Position numbers and translations under genes: made by a program. Under the pieces are notes generated by a model. It had not been told where the DNA came from and made no database searches. It saw only the letters and a program-made list of their open reading frames with translations. This document shows positions 39,131-47,379 of a stretch of DNA of 64,000 bases, piece after piece (position 1 is the stretch's first letter; each line of letters begins with the position of its first letter). The stretch comes from Amycolatopsis japonica (lineage in GTDB: Bacteria; Actinomycetota; Actinomycetes; Mycobacteriales; Pseudonocardiaceae), in assembly GCF_000732925.1 (NCBI RefSeq), contig NZ_CP008953.1, positions 5,766,001 through 5,830,000 of the forward strand, read 5' to 3'.

Positions 39131-40048
39131 ATGAGGATCCGCACCCTTGCGGTGGGTCTGCTCGTCGGCAGTCTCGCACTGACCGCTTGTGGCAAGGAAG
39201 GCACGCCCAGCTCGCCGGGCGGCAGCTCCGAAGGCGCGAACGCCGGTGCCCAGCTGCCCCAGTACACGGTGGCGTCGAACGTCGACCTCGCGGGCTCCCC
39301 GGTCTTCGCGAAGATCAAGGCCGCGGGCAAGCTGACCCTTGGCGCCAAGGACGACCAGCCTGGTCTGGGCAAGAAGGACCCGACGAGCGGCAAGTTCGCC
39401 GGTTTCGACATCGAAATCGCGAAGCTCGTCGCCGCGAGCCTCGGCTTCGGCGAAGACAAGATCACCTTCAAGACGGTCGACTCGGGTGCCCGTGAGCAGG
39501 CCATCGTGAACGGCGACGTCGACTACTACGTCGGCACCTACACGATCAACGACAAGCGCAAGGCGCAGATCTCCTTCGCCGGCCCGTACTTCGAGGCCGG
39601 CCAGGACCTGCTGGTGCGCAAGGACGAGACGACGATCACCGGCCCGGAGACCTTGAAGGGCAAGAAGGTCTGCTCGGTCACCGGCTCGACCCCGATCCAG
39701 CGCGTCCGCGAGCAGAACCTGACCGAGCCCGGCAACATCGTCGAGTTCCAGAAGTACTCGCAGTGCGTCGAGAAGCTCAGCACCAAGGAGGTCGACGCGG
39801 TCACCACCGACGACGCGATCCTGAAGGGCTTCGCTTCGGAGGACTCCGACAGCTTCAAGGTCGTCGGCAAGACCTTCTCGAAGGAGCCGTACGGCATCGG
39901 TCTGAAGAAGGACGACAAGGTCCTTCGCGACAAGATCAACGACACCCTGCAGAAGGCGCTGGACGACGGCACCTGGCAGAAGATCTACGACGCCACCCTC
40001 GGCAAGTCGGGTTCGGCGGCGCAGAAGCCCACCCTGCAGAAGTACTGA
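39131..40048 (+). CDS. gluB: Glutamate-binding lipoprotein
   Basis: A 305-residue SBP_bac_3 solute-binding lipoprotein, anchored outside the membrane via the lipobox LTAC (Cys about 20). The ligand-binding hallmarks GKFAGFDIEIAKLVAASLG and EQAIVNGDVDYYVGTYTINDKR match glutamate/glutamine-type binders. ATG at 39131 follows AGGAGAGG. It delivers substrate to the GluC-GluD permease encoded just downstream. Confidence 0.94.
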   Translation: MRIRTLAVGLLVGSLALTACGKEGTPSSPGGSSEGANAGAQLPQYTVASNVDLAGSPVFAKIKAAGKLTLGAKDDQPGLGKKDPTSGKFAGFDIEIAKLVAASLGFGEDKITFKTVDSGAREQAIVNGDVDYYVGTYTINDKRKAQISFAGPYFEAGQDLLVRKDETTITGPETLKGKKVCSVTGSTPIQRVREQNLTEPGNIVEFQKYSQCVEKLSTKEVDAVTTDDAILKGFASEDSDSFKVVGKTFSKEPYGIGLKKDDKVLRDKINDTLQKALDDGTWQKIYDATLGKSGSAAQKPTLQKY

Positions 40049-40132
40049 TGTAACCAGCGGCCGGTGGACCCGTGACGGGTTCACCGGCCGCTCCACACCC
40101 ACCTCCAGTCGACGGCAGCGGGGAAAGGCTCC

Positions 40133-40780
40133 ATGAACGTCCTGCTCGACAACCTGGATCTCTACGGTCCGTTCTTCCTCACCACGATCGAACTGTTCCT
40201 CTGGTCGGCGGTCGGCAGCCTGATCCTCGGCACGATCCTGGCGATGCTGCGGGTGAGTCCGGTCCTGGCGTTCCGCGCGGCGGGAACGACCTATGTGACC
40301 CTCATCCGCAACACCCCGCTGACGCTGGTGTTCGCGTTCTTCGTGTTCGCGTACCCCCTGCTCGAAATCGTCAAGCTCAGCTTCTTCACCGCCGCGGTCG
40401 TCGCGCTGATCGTGTACACCTCGGCGTTCATCTGCGAGGTCGTCCGGTCCGGTATCAACACGGTCCCGGTCGGCCAGGCCGAGGCCGGGCGCGCGCTGGG
40501 ACTGACGTTCGGTCAGATCCTCGGCCAGATCGTCCTGCCGCAGGCGCTGCGCTCCGTGGCGCCGCCGCTGATCAGCACCCTGATCGCGTTGCTGAAGAAC
40601 ACCACGATCGCCGCGGGCTTCTCGGTCGCCGAGGCCGGGGCGATCCGGTCGTACCTCTCGGAGCGAGGTGACAACCAGTTGATCGGCCTGCTGTGGGTCG
40701 CCCTGGGCTTCATCATCCTCGTCGCCGTCCTTTCTCTCATCCAGCGGAGCCTGGAGAAGCGCTGGAGCGTGGCCCGATGA
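40133..40780 (+). CDS. gluC: Glutamate ABC transporter permease, first subunit
   Basis: A 215-residue inner-membrane protein of the HisM type with about five helices. The EAA loop that contacts the ATPase is at GQAEAGRALGLTFGQILGQIVLPQALR. It forms a heterodimer with GluD. The ATG at 40133 follows GGAAAGG. Its stop overlaps the gluD start (ATGA). Confidence 0.93.
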   Translation: MNVLLDNLDLYGPFFLTTIELFLWSAVGSLILGTILAMLRVSPVLAFRAAGTTYVTLIRNTPLTLVFAFFVFAYPLLEIVKLSFFTAAVVALIVYTSAFICEVVRSGINTVPVGQAEAGRALGLTFGQILGQIVLPQALRSVAPPLISTLIALLKNTTIAAGFSVAEAGAIRSYLSERGDNQLIGLLWVALGFIILVAVLSLIQRSLEKRWSVAR

Positions 40781-41646
40781 GCAGTGTCCTGTTCGACGTC
40801 CCCGGCCCCAAGGCGCGGATGCGCCACCGCATCTACGCGGTCATCGGCGTCCTCGCCATCGCCGCGTTCATCGCCTTCGTCGTCTACCGGTTCTACGACA
40901 CCGGCCAGTTCACCGCGCGCAAATGGGAATGGCTCCAGTACCAGCAGGTCCAGATCGACCTGCTGAACGCGGTGCTGGAAACGCTCCGCGCGTTCGCGGC
41001 GGCAGCGGTCCTCGCGCTGATCTTCGGTGCGGTCTTCGCGGCCGGACGGCTCTCCGACCACGCCTGGATCCGGCGCATCTCCGGCGCGATCGTGGAGTTC
41101 TTCCGCGCCATCCCCGCGCTGATCCTGATGTTCCTGTTCTACTTCGGCCTCCCGGCCGTCGGCGTCCCGATGACGCCGTTCCTCGGTGTGGTCTTCGGCC
41201 TCACGCTGTACAACGGCTCAGTGCTCGCGGAAGTCTTCCGCGCCGGCATCCAGGCCCTGCCGAAGGGCCAGGCCGAAGCCGCGTACGCACTCGGCATGCG
41301 CAAGACCCAGGTGATGTTCACCGTCCTGCTGCCGCAGGCGATCCGGGCGATGCTGCCGACGATCATCAGCCAGATGGTGGTGCTCCTGAAGGACACCGCG
41401 CTCGGCTTCATCATCACCTTCCAGGAACTGCTGTACTACGCCCGCTACATCGGCACGCAGGGCGAGTTCGGCCGGCCGATCGTGCCGTCGACGCTGGTCG
41501 CGACCGGTATCTACATCTGCCTGTGCCTGCTGTTGACGGCGCTGGCGACGTATCTGGAGAAGCGCAACCGGCGCAGCAAGAAGCACATCGACCTGGACGA
41601 GAAGAAGGCCGAGGAGACCGGACTGGGAGCCGCCGCCTCCGCCTGA
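40777..41646 (+). CDS. gluD: Glutamate ABC transporter permease, second subunit
   Basis: A 289-residue HisM-type permease with a longer N-terminus than GluC and a charged C-terminal tail. The EAA loop is GQAEAAYALGMRKTQVMFTVLLPQAIR. The ATG at 40777 overlaps gluC by 4 bases (translational coupling). A strong terminator follows the stop, so gluABCD is a closed operon. Confidence 0.94.
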   Translation: MSSVLFDVPGPKARMRHRIYAVIGVLAIAAFIAFVVYRFYDTGQFTARKWEWLQYQQVQIDLLNAVLETLRAFAAAAVLALIFGAVFAAGRLSDHAWIRRISGAIVEFFRAIPALILMFLFYFGLPAVGVPMTPFLGVVFGLTLYNGSVLAEVFRAGIQALPKGQAEAAYALGMRKTQVMFTVLLPQAIRAMLPTIISQMVVLLKDTALGFIITFQELLYYARYIGTQGEFGRPIVPSTLVATGIYICLCLLLTALATYLEKRNRRSKKHIDLDEKKAEETGLGAAASA

Positions 41647-41663
41647 TCCGTCCAGAAATCCGG

Positions 41664-41700
41664 AAGAGGCCCCGCCGCGCAGCGCGCGACGGGGCCTCTT
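41664..41700 (+). terminator. Terminator of the gluABCD operon
   Basis: AAGAGGCCCCG (41664-41674) pairs with CGGGGCCTCTT (41690-41700) over 11 bp, with extra G-C pairing inside the loop. It is 18 bases after the gluD stop. It could also end transcripts of the convergent gene at 41754. Confidence 0.8.
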
Positions 41701-41753
41701 GCTGTGCTCGCGCTTTGCCGAAGATGCGGCAGTACCGCATCACCGAATTCGGA

Positions 41754-42080
41754 TCAGTAGTAGAAATCCACCGCGGAATTCGTCGCACGCTCTCCGCCGG
41801 AACAATAAGTCGTCGAAAGGCGATCCTTTGTGGTCCATCCGCCCCACCAGGGACCGCTACCGTTGCACCAGATACCTACGCGATGCCTCAGCGACGCGGG
41901 CGCATCCGACGAACACGACGACCAAGCCGCGCCACTACCTTGCTCCGGGTCATACGGATTCCACGATGAACCACAGGACCAGAGCAACGTTTCCGCAGAA
42001 GCATCTGCCGTCGGCGCCGAAATAACACTCGCCGCGATCATCGCCATTGTCGCCAATGCAGTGCCGAACGATTTAGACAT
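41754..42080 (-). CDS. Small exported Cys/Trp-rich protein, unknown
   Basis: A 108-residue precursor with a signal peptide ending near ADA/SAE (about 30). The mature part of about 78 residues has four Cys and six Trp (LLWSCGSSW, WSSCSS, IWCNGSGPWWGGW, YCSGG), suggesting a compact disulfide-bonded extracellular protein. GC content is visibly lower than that of the neighbours. The ATG at 42080 follows GGGGAGA. No family recognised; an inhibitor, toxin-like or matrix protein are all possible. Confidence 0.65.
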   Translation of the reverse strand: MSKSFGTALATMAMIAASVISAPTADASAETLLWSCGSSWNPYDPEQGSGAAWSSCSSDAPASLRHRVGIWCNGSGPWWGGWTTKDRLSTTYCSGGERATNSAVDFYY

Positions 42081-42401
42081 CACAAGACTCTCCCCTCAGT
42101 GCCCGAATTACGAAAGCAGTTCAACTAATACCGCACCCCACGGATCCACCCATACCTCCATCCGGATGATCACTCGGTCAACGCCTCCACCTGCAAGGAA
42201 AGCCACCAGATCCACCCGCTTACTCCACACGCGTGAACCACGACGATCATCTTGGCAGCACAACAAGTTAGAGCTAGCGTTGATCCATCGAGCGAAATAC
42301 GAAACCGCACAAAGGGGTCGCTCGACCATTCATGCGATTGTCACGCATCACATATACATGCGCACTCGCGTCGTGCCATCTAGGTGCCATAAGGGGAGAC
42401 C
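42081..42401. other. Gene-free lower-GC spacer between two small secreted-protein genes
   Basis: This 321-bp stretch is clearly poorer in GC than the rest of the window (many AT-rich runs, e.g. around 42250-42320 and 42340-42360). I see no supported gene in it. It must carry the divergent promoters for the genes on each side. The base composition suggests acquired DNA. Confidence 0.5.
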
Positions 42402-42755
42402 ATGACCTCGACACGCAGGATTCTCGTAGCCGCGACAATGCTTGCCCTCGTAACAAGCGCAACGGTCGCCACCGGGTCCGCCTTGGCCTCGGAAAATCCT
42501 AGCCCCGCAACCGTGGAATTCGTATACAAGGGCCAGGTTTGCCACGACCACAGTTATCCGCGGGTCGCCAGCTTCAAATGCGACTCCGGGCCGAGCGACA
42601 GCGCCGGTTACATAACCCAAGCGAAGTGCAGCAACGGGGCGGTAGTTTTCGGGAACTACGAGACATACTCCTCCAGCTACTACTCCAATGCGGTTTGTCC
42701 GGTTGGCACCTCGGTGGTCCAAGCCACTCCCGAGCCCCAGTACAAGTTCAAGTAG
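42402..42755 (+). CDS. Small exported Cys-containing protein, unknown
   Basis: A 117-residue precursor with a signal peptide ending near ALA/SEN (about 29). The mature part of about 88 residues has four Cys (GQVCHD, FKCDSG, AKCSNG, NAVCPVG) and many Tyr/Ser, so it is probably a disulfide-bonded beta protein. Codon use is less GC-rich than in neighbouring genes. The ATG at 42402 follows AAGGGGAGA. It is divergent from a similar-sized Cys protein at 41754-42080. No family recognised. Confidence 0.65.
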   Translation: MTSTRRILVAATMLALVTSATVATGSALASENPSPATVEFVYKGQVCHDHSYPRVASFKCDSGPSDSAGYITQAKCSNGAVVFGNYETYSSSYYSNAVCPVGTSVVQATPEPQYKFK

Positions 42756-42856
42756 ACCGCAGCACCGGCCCGCCCGATCCCGCCCGGCAGGACCTCGACG
42801 CGAGATAGGCCTCTTGGTCCTGTCGGGACAGCAGCCGCTCGGCTAGCGTCGGCCGT

Positions 42857-43300
42857 ATGGCGGACCAGGCCGCGACGCTGCTCGAAGCGCTGCCGGACCT
42901 GGCGGGCAGGGCGGTCCTGGTCGTCGGGTGCGGCGATGGCCGCTATCCGCGCCTGTTCCGGCGAGAGGGCGCGCGCCGCGTGGTCGGCGTCGACGCGGAT
43001 CAGGCCTCGATCGCGGTCGCGCAACGCGAAGAGGAACGCGATCCCGTCGGGATCTCGTACGAGGTCCACCAGATCGCCCGGCTGCCGGTGATGGGCGCCT
43101 TCGACGTCGTCGTCGCCTTCCTGGAGTCACCGGCCCATCTCGGTCGCGTCGCCGCGAGCCTGGTGACGGGCGGGCTGCTGGTGGTCGTCGCCACGAACGG
43201 GCTCAACCTGGAAGAAGGCCTGCGGGACAACGGTTTCCAGGATCTCGTCCTGCGCCGTCACGAGAGCGGCGACGTGCACAGCGCCCGCAAGACGGGCTGA
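42857..43300 (+). CDS. Short class I SAM-dependent methyltransferase-like protein
   Basis: A 147-residue Rossmann-fold protein with the SAM motif I VLVVGCGDGRYPRLF (about 22-36), the acidic residue at the end of strand 2 (VVGVDAD) and motif IV-like FDVVVAFLESPAHL. It is shorter than most methyltransferases, lacking a substrate domain. TAGCGT at 42844-42849, 7 bases before the ATG, suggests a leaderless mRNA. Substrate unknown. Confidence 0.7.
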   Translation: MADQAATLLEALPDLAGRAVLVVGCGDGRYPRLFRREGARRVVGVDADQASIAVAQREEERDPVGISYEVHQIARLPVMGAFDVVVAFLESPAHLGRVAASLVTGGLLVVVATNGLNLEEGLRDNGFQDLVLRRHESGDVHSARKTG

Positions 43301-43328
43301 GTCGCGCACCCTGGTGTCGAGCCAGGCT

Positions 43329-43351
43329 GGCCGGGGCTATGAATCCCGGCC
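43329..43351. terminator. 7-bp hairpin between the methyltransferase gene and tRNA-Glu
   Basis: GGCCGGG (43329-43335) pairs with CCCGGCC (43345-43351) across a 9-nt loop. It follows the methyltransferase stop by 28 bases and lies downstream of the tRNA on the minus strand, so it may terminate both. Confidence 0.4.
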
Positions 43352-43447
43352 GGTCGCCGGACCGTGCGCGTCTGGCGGTATGGGACACACGGACCCCACA
43401 CCGCCGCACCGGTACGACGGAACAGGTTTCCCCGCCGTGCCGGGGCG

Positions 43448-43519
43448 TAGCGCGTGTGGGAGTCGAACCCACGTCACCGGGGTGAAAACCCGGTATCCAT
43501 TCCGCTGGACCAACGCGCC
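43448..43519 (-). tRNA. tRNA-Glu, anticodon UUC
   Basis: Read on the minus strand, a complete 72-nt cloverleaf. The acceptor GGCGCGT pairs with ACGCGCT (first pair G-U), followed by discriminator A. The D arm is GTCC/GGAT. The anticodon stem CCGGG/CCCGG carries loop TTTTCAC (anticodon TTC). The T arm is GTGGG-TTCGACT-CCCAC. The 3' CCA is not encoded. The opening G-U pair and GGCGCGTTGG start are unusual for tRNA-Glu, but all arms pair. Confidence 0.9.
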
Positions 43520-43596
43520 TTGGCCTGGAACACAGTCCGGCACGCATCGCGCACCGGACTGCTTCGTTCCAGAAATCAGGGTCACCGCAAAGAAAA

Positions 43597-43628
43597 AGCC
43601 GCCCGGTTCGGTTTCCCGAAGGGCGGCT
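43597..43628 (-). terminator. Intrinsic terminator with a T-run after the 22-codon ORF
   Basis: On the minus strand AGCCGCCC (complement of 43621-43628) pairs with GGGCGGCT (complement of 43597-43604). The stem is followed directly by TTTTTCTTT (43588-43597). It is the only textbook stem-plus-U-tract terminator seen in the window. It ends whatever is transcribed through 43648-43716. Confidence 0.8.
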
Positions 43629-43647
43629 CCGCGTACGCGACGTCCGG

Positions 43648-43716
43648 CTAGGACGGCGGCGTGGAGCCGTGTTTCTCTTCCATACCAAGGACCATGGCGT
43701 AACAACGTCGCGTCAT
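43648..43716 (-). CDS. Candidate 22-residue small protein
   Basis: ATG at 43716 follows GAGGAGGACGC, one of the strongest ribosome binding sites in the window. The frame runs 22 codons (starts MTRRCYAMVLG, ends KHGSTPPS) to a TAG at 43650. A U-tract terminator begins 20 bases later. A separate terminator (43786-43820) shields it from the sdh operon upstream, so it would need its own promoter, which I cannot pin down. It could be a small protein or a regulatory leader peptide. Confidence 0.45.
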   Translation of the reverse strand: MTRRCYAMVLGMEEKHGSTPPS

Positions 43717-43785
43717 GCGTCCTCCTCGGTCGGTGTGTGCGGTAAGTGTGCGACAGGCAAGGGAGCGGCGGCAACCGATTAAAGA

Positions 43786-43820
43786 GAGTGGCGAGGACGG
43801 TCAGACCGCCCTCGCCACTC
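43786..43820 (-). terminator. Terminator of the sdh operon
   Basis: GAGTGGCGAGG (43786-43796) pairs with CCTCGCCACTC (43810-43820), 11 bp perfect, beginning 11 bases after the sdhB stop. On the minus strand it is followed by TCTTTAAT, a weak U-tract. Confidence 0.75.
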
Positions 43821-43831
43821 ACCAGGAATGG

Positions 43832-44584
43832 CTACTTGTCCCGCCGGAACAGTTTGTTCCCCAGCCACACGATGGGGTCGTACTTCCGGTCCGCGACGCG
43901 TTCCTTCATCGGGATCAGCGCGTTGTCGGTGATGTGGATGCCCTCCGGGCACACGTCCGAGCAGCACTTGGTGATGTTGCAGTACCCGAGCCCGTGCTCC
44001 TCCTGCGCCTCGTCACGCCGGTCGGCGACGTCGAGGGGGTGCATTTCGAGTTCGGCGATCCGCATCAGGTACCGGGGCCCGGCGAAGGCTTCCTTGTTCT
44101 CCTCGTGGTCACGCACCACGTGGCAGGTGTTCTGACACAGGAAGCATTCGATGCACTTGCGGAACTCCTGCGAGCGCTCGACGTCGACCTGCTGCATCCG
44201 GTACTCCCCCGGCTTCAGCTCCGGGGGCGGCGTGAACGACGGGATCTCGCGGGCCTTGGTGTAGTTGAACGACACGTCGGTCACCAGGTCGCGGATCACC
44301 GGGAACGTCCGCATCGGCGTCACGGTGATGACCTCGTCCTCGGTGAAGGTCGACATCCGCGTCATGCACAGCAACCGCGGCTTGCCGTTGATCTCCGCCG
44401 AGCACGAACCACATTTGCCCGCCTTGCAGTTCCACCGCACCGCCAGATCCGAGGCCTGGGTGGCCTGCAACCGGTGGATGATGTCGAGGACGACCTCGCC
44501 CTCGTTGACCTCGACGCTGTAGTCCTGCAGCTCACCCGAATCGGCGTCGCCGCGCCAGACCCGGAAACTCGCCTTGTAACTCAT
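43832..44584 (-). CDS. sdhB: Succinate dehydrogenase iron-sulfur subunit (Sdh1 type)
   Basis: A 250-residue subunit carrying electrons from SdhA to the membrane anchor. The N-terminal ferredoxin domain binds [2Fe-2S] through CKAGKCGSC and a later Cys (LLCMT). The C-terminal domain has CIECFLCQNTC and CNITKCCSDVCPEG for the [4Fe-4S] and third clusters. ATG at 44584 overlaps the sdhA stop (ATGA). Length and order match M. tuberculosis Rv0247c (Sdh1). Confidence 0.94.
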   Translation of the reverse strand: MSYKASFRVWRGDADSGELQDYSVEVNEGEVVLDIIHRLQATQASDLAVRWNCKAGKCGSCSAEINGKPRLLCMTRMSTFTEDEVITVTPMRTFPVIRDLVTDVSFNYTKAREIPSFTPPPELKPGEYRMQQVDVERSQEFRKCIECFLCQNTCHVVRDHEENKEAFAGPRYLMRIAELEMHPLDVADRRDEAQEEHGLGYCNITKCCSDVCPEGIHITDNALIPMKERVADRKYDPIVWLGNKLFRRDK

Positions 44585-46497
44585 GCCGGACTCCCGGGGT
44601 GCGAAGTCAGTTCTTCGTCGGTGTAGTACTTCCCCAGCTCGGACAGTTCGAACAGCTCCAGCAGGTCCTGCCGCAACGGCGTCTGCGCCTTGACCTCGAC
44701 GCCGATGTCCGGCACCACCGGGTTGTCGCCCGCGGTGGCCGAGCAGACCAGGAGTTTGTTGCGCCACTGGGCGTCCATGCCCGGATGGTCGTCGCGCGTG
44801 TGCCCGCCCCGGCTCTCGGTCCTGGTGAGCGCGGCCCTGGCGACGCATTCGCTGACCATCAGCATGTTCCGCAGGTCGACGGCGAGATGCCAGCCGGGGT
44901 TGAACTGCCGGTGCCCTTCGACGGTGACCCGCTTGATCCGCTCGCGCAGCTCGCCGAGCTTCTCCAGCGCCCGCTCGATCTCCTCCGCCTTGCGGATGAT
45001 GCCGACCAGGTCGTTCATCGACTGCTGCAGTTCGGTGTGCAGGCTGTACGGGTTCTCCTCGACGCCGTCACCCGGCGGGTCGAACGGCGCGAGCGCCATC
45101 GCCGCGGCGGCGTCCACATCGGACTGACTGACCTTCGGGCGATCCTTCAGCTCCGCGACATAGGACGCGGCGCCGAGGCCCGCACGACGGCCGAAGACGA
45201 GCAGATCCGAAAGGGAGTTGCCGCCGAGCCGGTTCGACCCGTGCATCCCGCCCGAGCACTCACCGGCGGCGAACAGCCCCGGCACGCTCGACGACGCGGT
45301 GTCCGGGTCGACCTCGATCCCGCCCATCACGTAGTGACAGGTGGGGCCGACCTCCATCGGTTCCTTCGTGATGTCGACGTCGGCGAGTTCCTTGAACTGG
45401 TGGTACATCGACGGCAGCCGTTTGCGGATCTCCTCCGCGGGCAGCCTGCTGGCGATGTCGAGGAAGACCCCGCCGTGCGGCGATCCCCGGCCCGCCTTGA
45501 CCTCCGAGTTGATCGCGCGCGCCACCTCGTCACGCGGCAGCAGATCCGGCGTGCGGCGGTTCTTCTCCTGGTCGGTGTACCAGCGGTCGGCTTCCTCTTC
45601 GCTGTCCGCGTACTGCCCCTTGAACACGTCGGGGACGTACTCGAACATGAACCGCTTGTCCTCGGTGTTCTTGAGGACCCCGCCGTCACCTCGGACGCCT
45701 TCGGTGACCAGGATCCCCTTCACACTCGGCGGCCAGACCATGCCCGTCGGGTGGAACTGGACGAACTCCATGTTGATGAGCGTCGCCCCGGCCCGCAGCG
45801 CCAGCGCGTGCCCGTCGCCGGTGTACTCCCACGAGTTCGAGGTGACCTTGAAGGATTTCCCGATGCCGCCGGTCGCCAGCACCACCGCCGGCGCCTCGAA
45901 CAGGATGAACCGGCCGCTCTCGCGCCAGTACCCGAAGGCGCCGGAGATCCGGCCGTCTTCGGTCAGGAGCTCGGTGATCGTGCATTCGGCGAAGACCTTG
46001 ATCCTCGCCTCGTAGTCACCGGTCTCCTTGAAGTCCTCTTGTTGCAGCGAAACGATTTTCTGCTGCATCGTGCGGATCAGTTCGAGCCCGGTGCGGTCGC
46101 CGACGTGCGCCAGCCGCGGGTACGTGTGCCCGCCGAAGTTGCGCTGGCTGATCCGGCCGTCGGCGGTGCGGTCGAACAGCGCGCCGTAGGTCTCCAGTTC
46201 CCAGACCCGGTCCGGCGCCTCCCTGGCGTGGAGTTCGGCCATCCGCCAGTTGTTGAGGAACTTCCCGCCGCGCATGGTGTCGCGGAAGTGCACCTGCCAG
46301 TTGTCGTTCGAATTCGCGTTGCCCATCGACGCCGCGCAGCCGCCTTCGGCCATCACGGTATGTGCCTTGCCGAAGAGCGATTTGCACACCACCGCGACGC
46401 TGAAGCCGCGTTCGCGGGCTTCGATGACCGCGCGGAGGCCGGCACCGCCGGCACCGATCACCACCACGTCGTAGCTGAGCCGTTCGACCTCGGTCAT
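44581..46497 (-). CDS. sdhA: Succinate dehydrogenase / fumarate reductase flavoprotein subunit (Sdh1 type)
   Basis: A 638-residue FAD subunit oxidising succinate to fumarate. The dinucleotide motif is VVVIGAGGAGLRA (about 11-23). His46 in GKAHTVMAEGG is the expected covalent FAD site. The catalytic and C-terminal helical domains are complete (GGIEVDPDTAS; LRNMLMVSECVARAALTRTESRGGH). The ATG at 46497 follows GAGGTGG; a GTG at 46509 is less likely. It overlaps sdhB and matches Rv0248c in length. Confidence 0.95.
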   Translation of the reverse strand: MTEVERLSYDVVVIGAGGAGLRAVIEARERGFSVAVVCKSLFGKAHTVMAEGGCAASMGNANSNDNWQVHFRDTMRGGKFLNNWRMAELHAREAPDRVWELETYGALFDRTADGRISQRNFGGHTYPRLAHVGDRTGLELIRTMQQKIVSLQQEDFKETGDYEARIKVFAECTITELLTEDGRISGAFGYWRESGRFILFEAPAVVLATGGIGKSFKVTSNSWEYTGDGHALALRAGATLINMEFVQFHPTGMVWPPSVKGILVTEGVRGDGGVLKNTEDKRFMFEYVPDVFKGQYADSEEEADRWYTDQEKNRRTPDLLPRDEVARAINSEVKAGRGSPHGGVFLDIASRLPAEEIRKRLPSMYHQFKELADVDITKEPMEVGPTCHYVMGGIEVDPDTASSSVPGLFAAGECSGGMHGSNRLGGNSLSDLLVFGRRAGLGAASYVAELKDRPKVSQSDVDAAAAMALAPFDPPGDGVEENPYSLHTELQQSMNDLVGIIRKAEEIERALEKLGELRERIKRVTVEGHRQFNPGWHLAVDLRNMLMVSECVARAALTRTESRGGHTRDDHPGMDAQWRNKLLVCSATAGDNPVVPDIGVEVKAQTPLRQDLLELFELSELGKYYTDEELTSHPGSPA

Positions 46498-46548
46498 GAA
46501 AAGAGCCACCTCGAAGCTTGTCGCCGGGGACGGGAGATTCCCGCGCCG

Positions 46549-47379
46549 CTAGTTGATGAACCGCAGATCCGAAATCGCACCGCTCGCCACGAGCATCACG
46601 TAGAGGTCGGTCAGCACGAGCGTGCCGAGCGTCGTCCACGCCAGCGCCATGTGGCGGGTGTTGAGTTTCGTCACCTGGGTCCAGATCCAGTAGCGGACCG
46701 GATGTTTGGAGAAGTGCTTGAGCCTGCCGCCGGTCACGTGACGGCACGAATGGCACGACAACGTGTACGCCCACAACAGGATCACGTTGCCGAGCAGCAC
46801 GATGTTGCCGAGCCCGAAACCGAATCCGCCGGTCTTGCCGTGGAAGGCGGTGATCGCGTCGTAGGTGTTGATCAGCGAGACGACCACGGCCACGTAGAAG
46901 AAGTAGCGGTGGGCGTTCTGGATGATCAGCGGCAGCCGGGTCTCCCCGGTGTACTTCGCGTGCGGTTCGGCGACCGCGCAGGCGGGCGGCGAGAACCAGA
47001 CGGCCCGGTAGTAGGCCTTGCGGTAGTAGTAGCAGGTCAGCCGGAAGCCCAGCAGGAACGGCAGGACCAGGAAGCCGAGCGGGATGAAGCCCGGCAGTTC
47101 GCCGATCCAGGCCCCGAAATGCCGGGAGCCTTCGACGCAGGATTCCGAGACACAGGGCGAATAGAACGGCGTCAGGTAGTGGTACTCGGGCACCCAGTAC
47201 GCGGTGCGCACGAAGGACCTGATCGTCGCGTAGATGATGAAGGCGGAGAGGCCGAGGACGGTCAGCAGCGGGGACAGCCACCATCGGTCGGTGCGCAGCG
47301 TTCTTTCGGCGATCCGGGCCCGCGACGGCGCGCGGACCCCCGTACCCCGTCCGGCCTCATTGCCGGCGGGGGCGCTCAC
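46549..47379 (-). CDS. sdhC: Succinate dehydrogenase membrane anchor (Sdh1 type)
   Basis: A 276-residue membrane subunit with five or six helices, far longer than the usual SdhC. It matches the single large anchor Rv0249c of mycobacterial Sdh1. The mycobacterial Sdh1 anchor was reported to hold a membrane-embedded Rieske-type [2Fe-2S] cluster. Here the Cys/His-rich stretch LSCHSCRHVTGG and the FSPPACAV Cys are candidate ligands. ATG at 47379 overlaps the upstream small gene (ATGA). Confidence 0.88.
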   Translation of the reverse strand: MSAPAGNEAGRGTGVRAPSRARIAERTLRTDRWWLSPLLTVLGLSAFIIYATIRSFVRTAYWVPEYHYLTPFYSPCVSESCVEGSRHFGAWIGELPGFIPLGFLVLPFLLGFRLTCYYYRKAYYRAVWFSPPACAVAEPHAKYTGETRLPLIIQNAHRYFFYVAVVVSLINTYDAITAFHGKTGGFGFGLGNIVLLGNVILLWAYTLSCHSCRHVTGGRLKHFSKHPVRYWIWTQVTKLNTRHMALAWTTLGTLVLTDLYVMLVASGAISDLRFIN

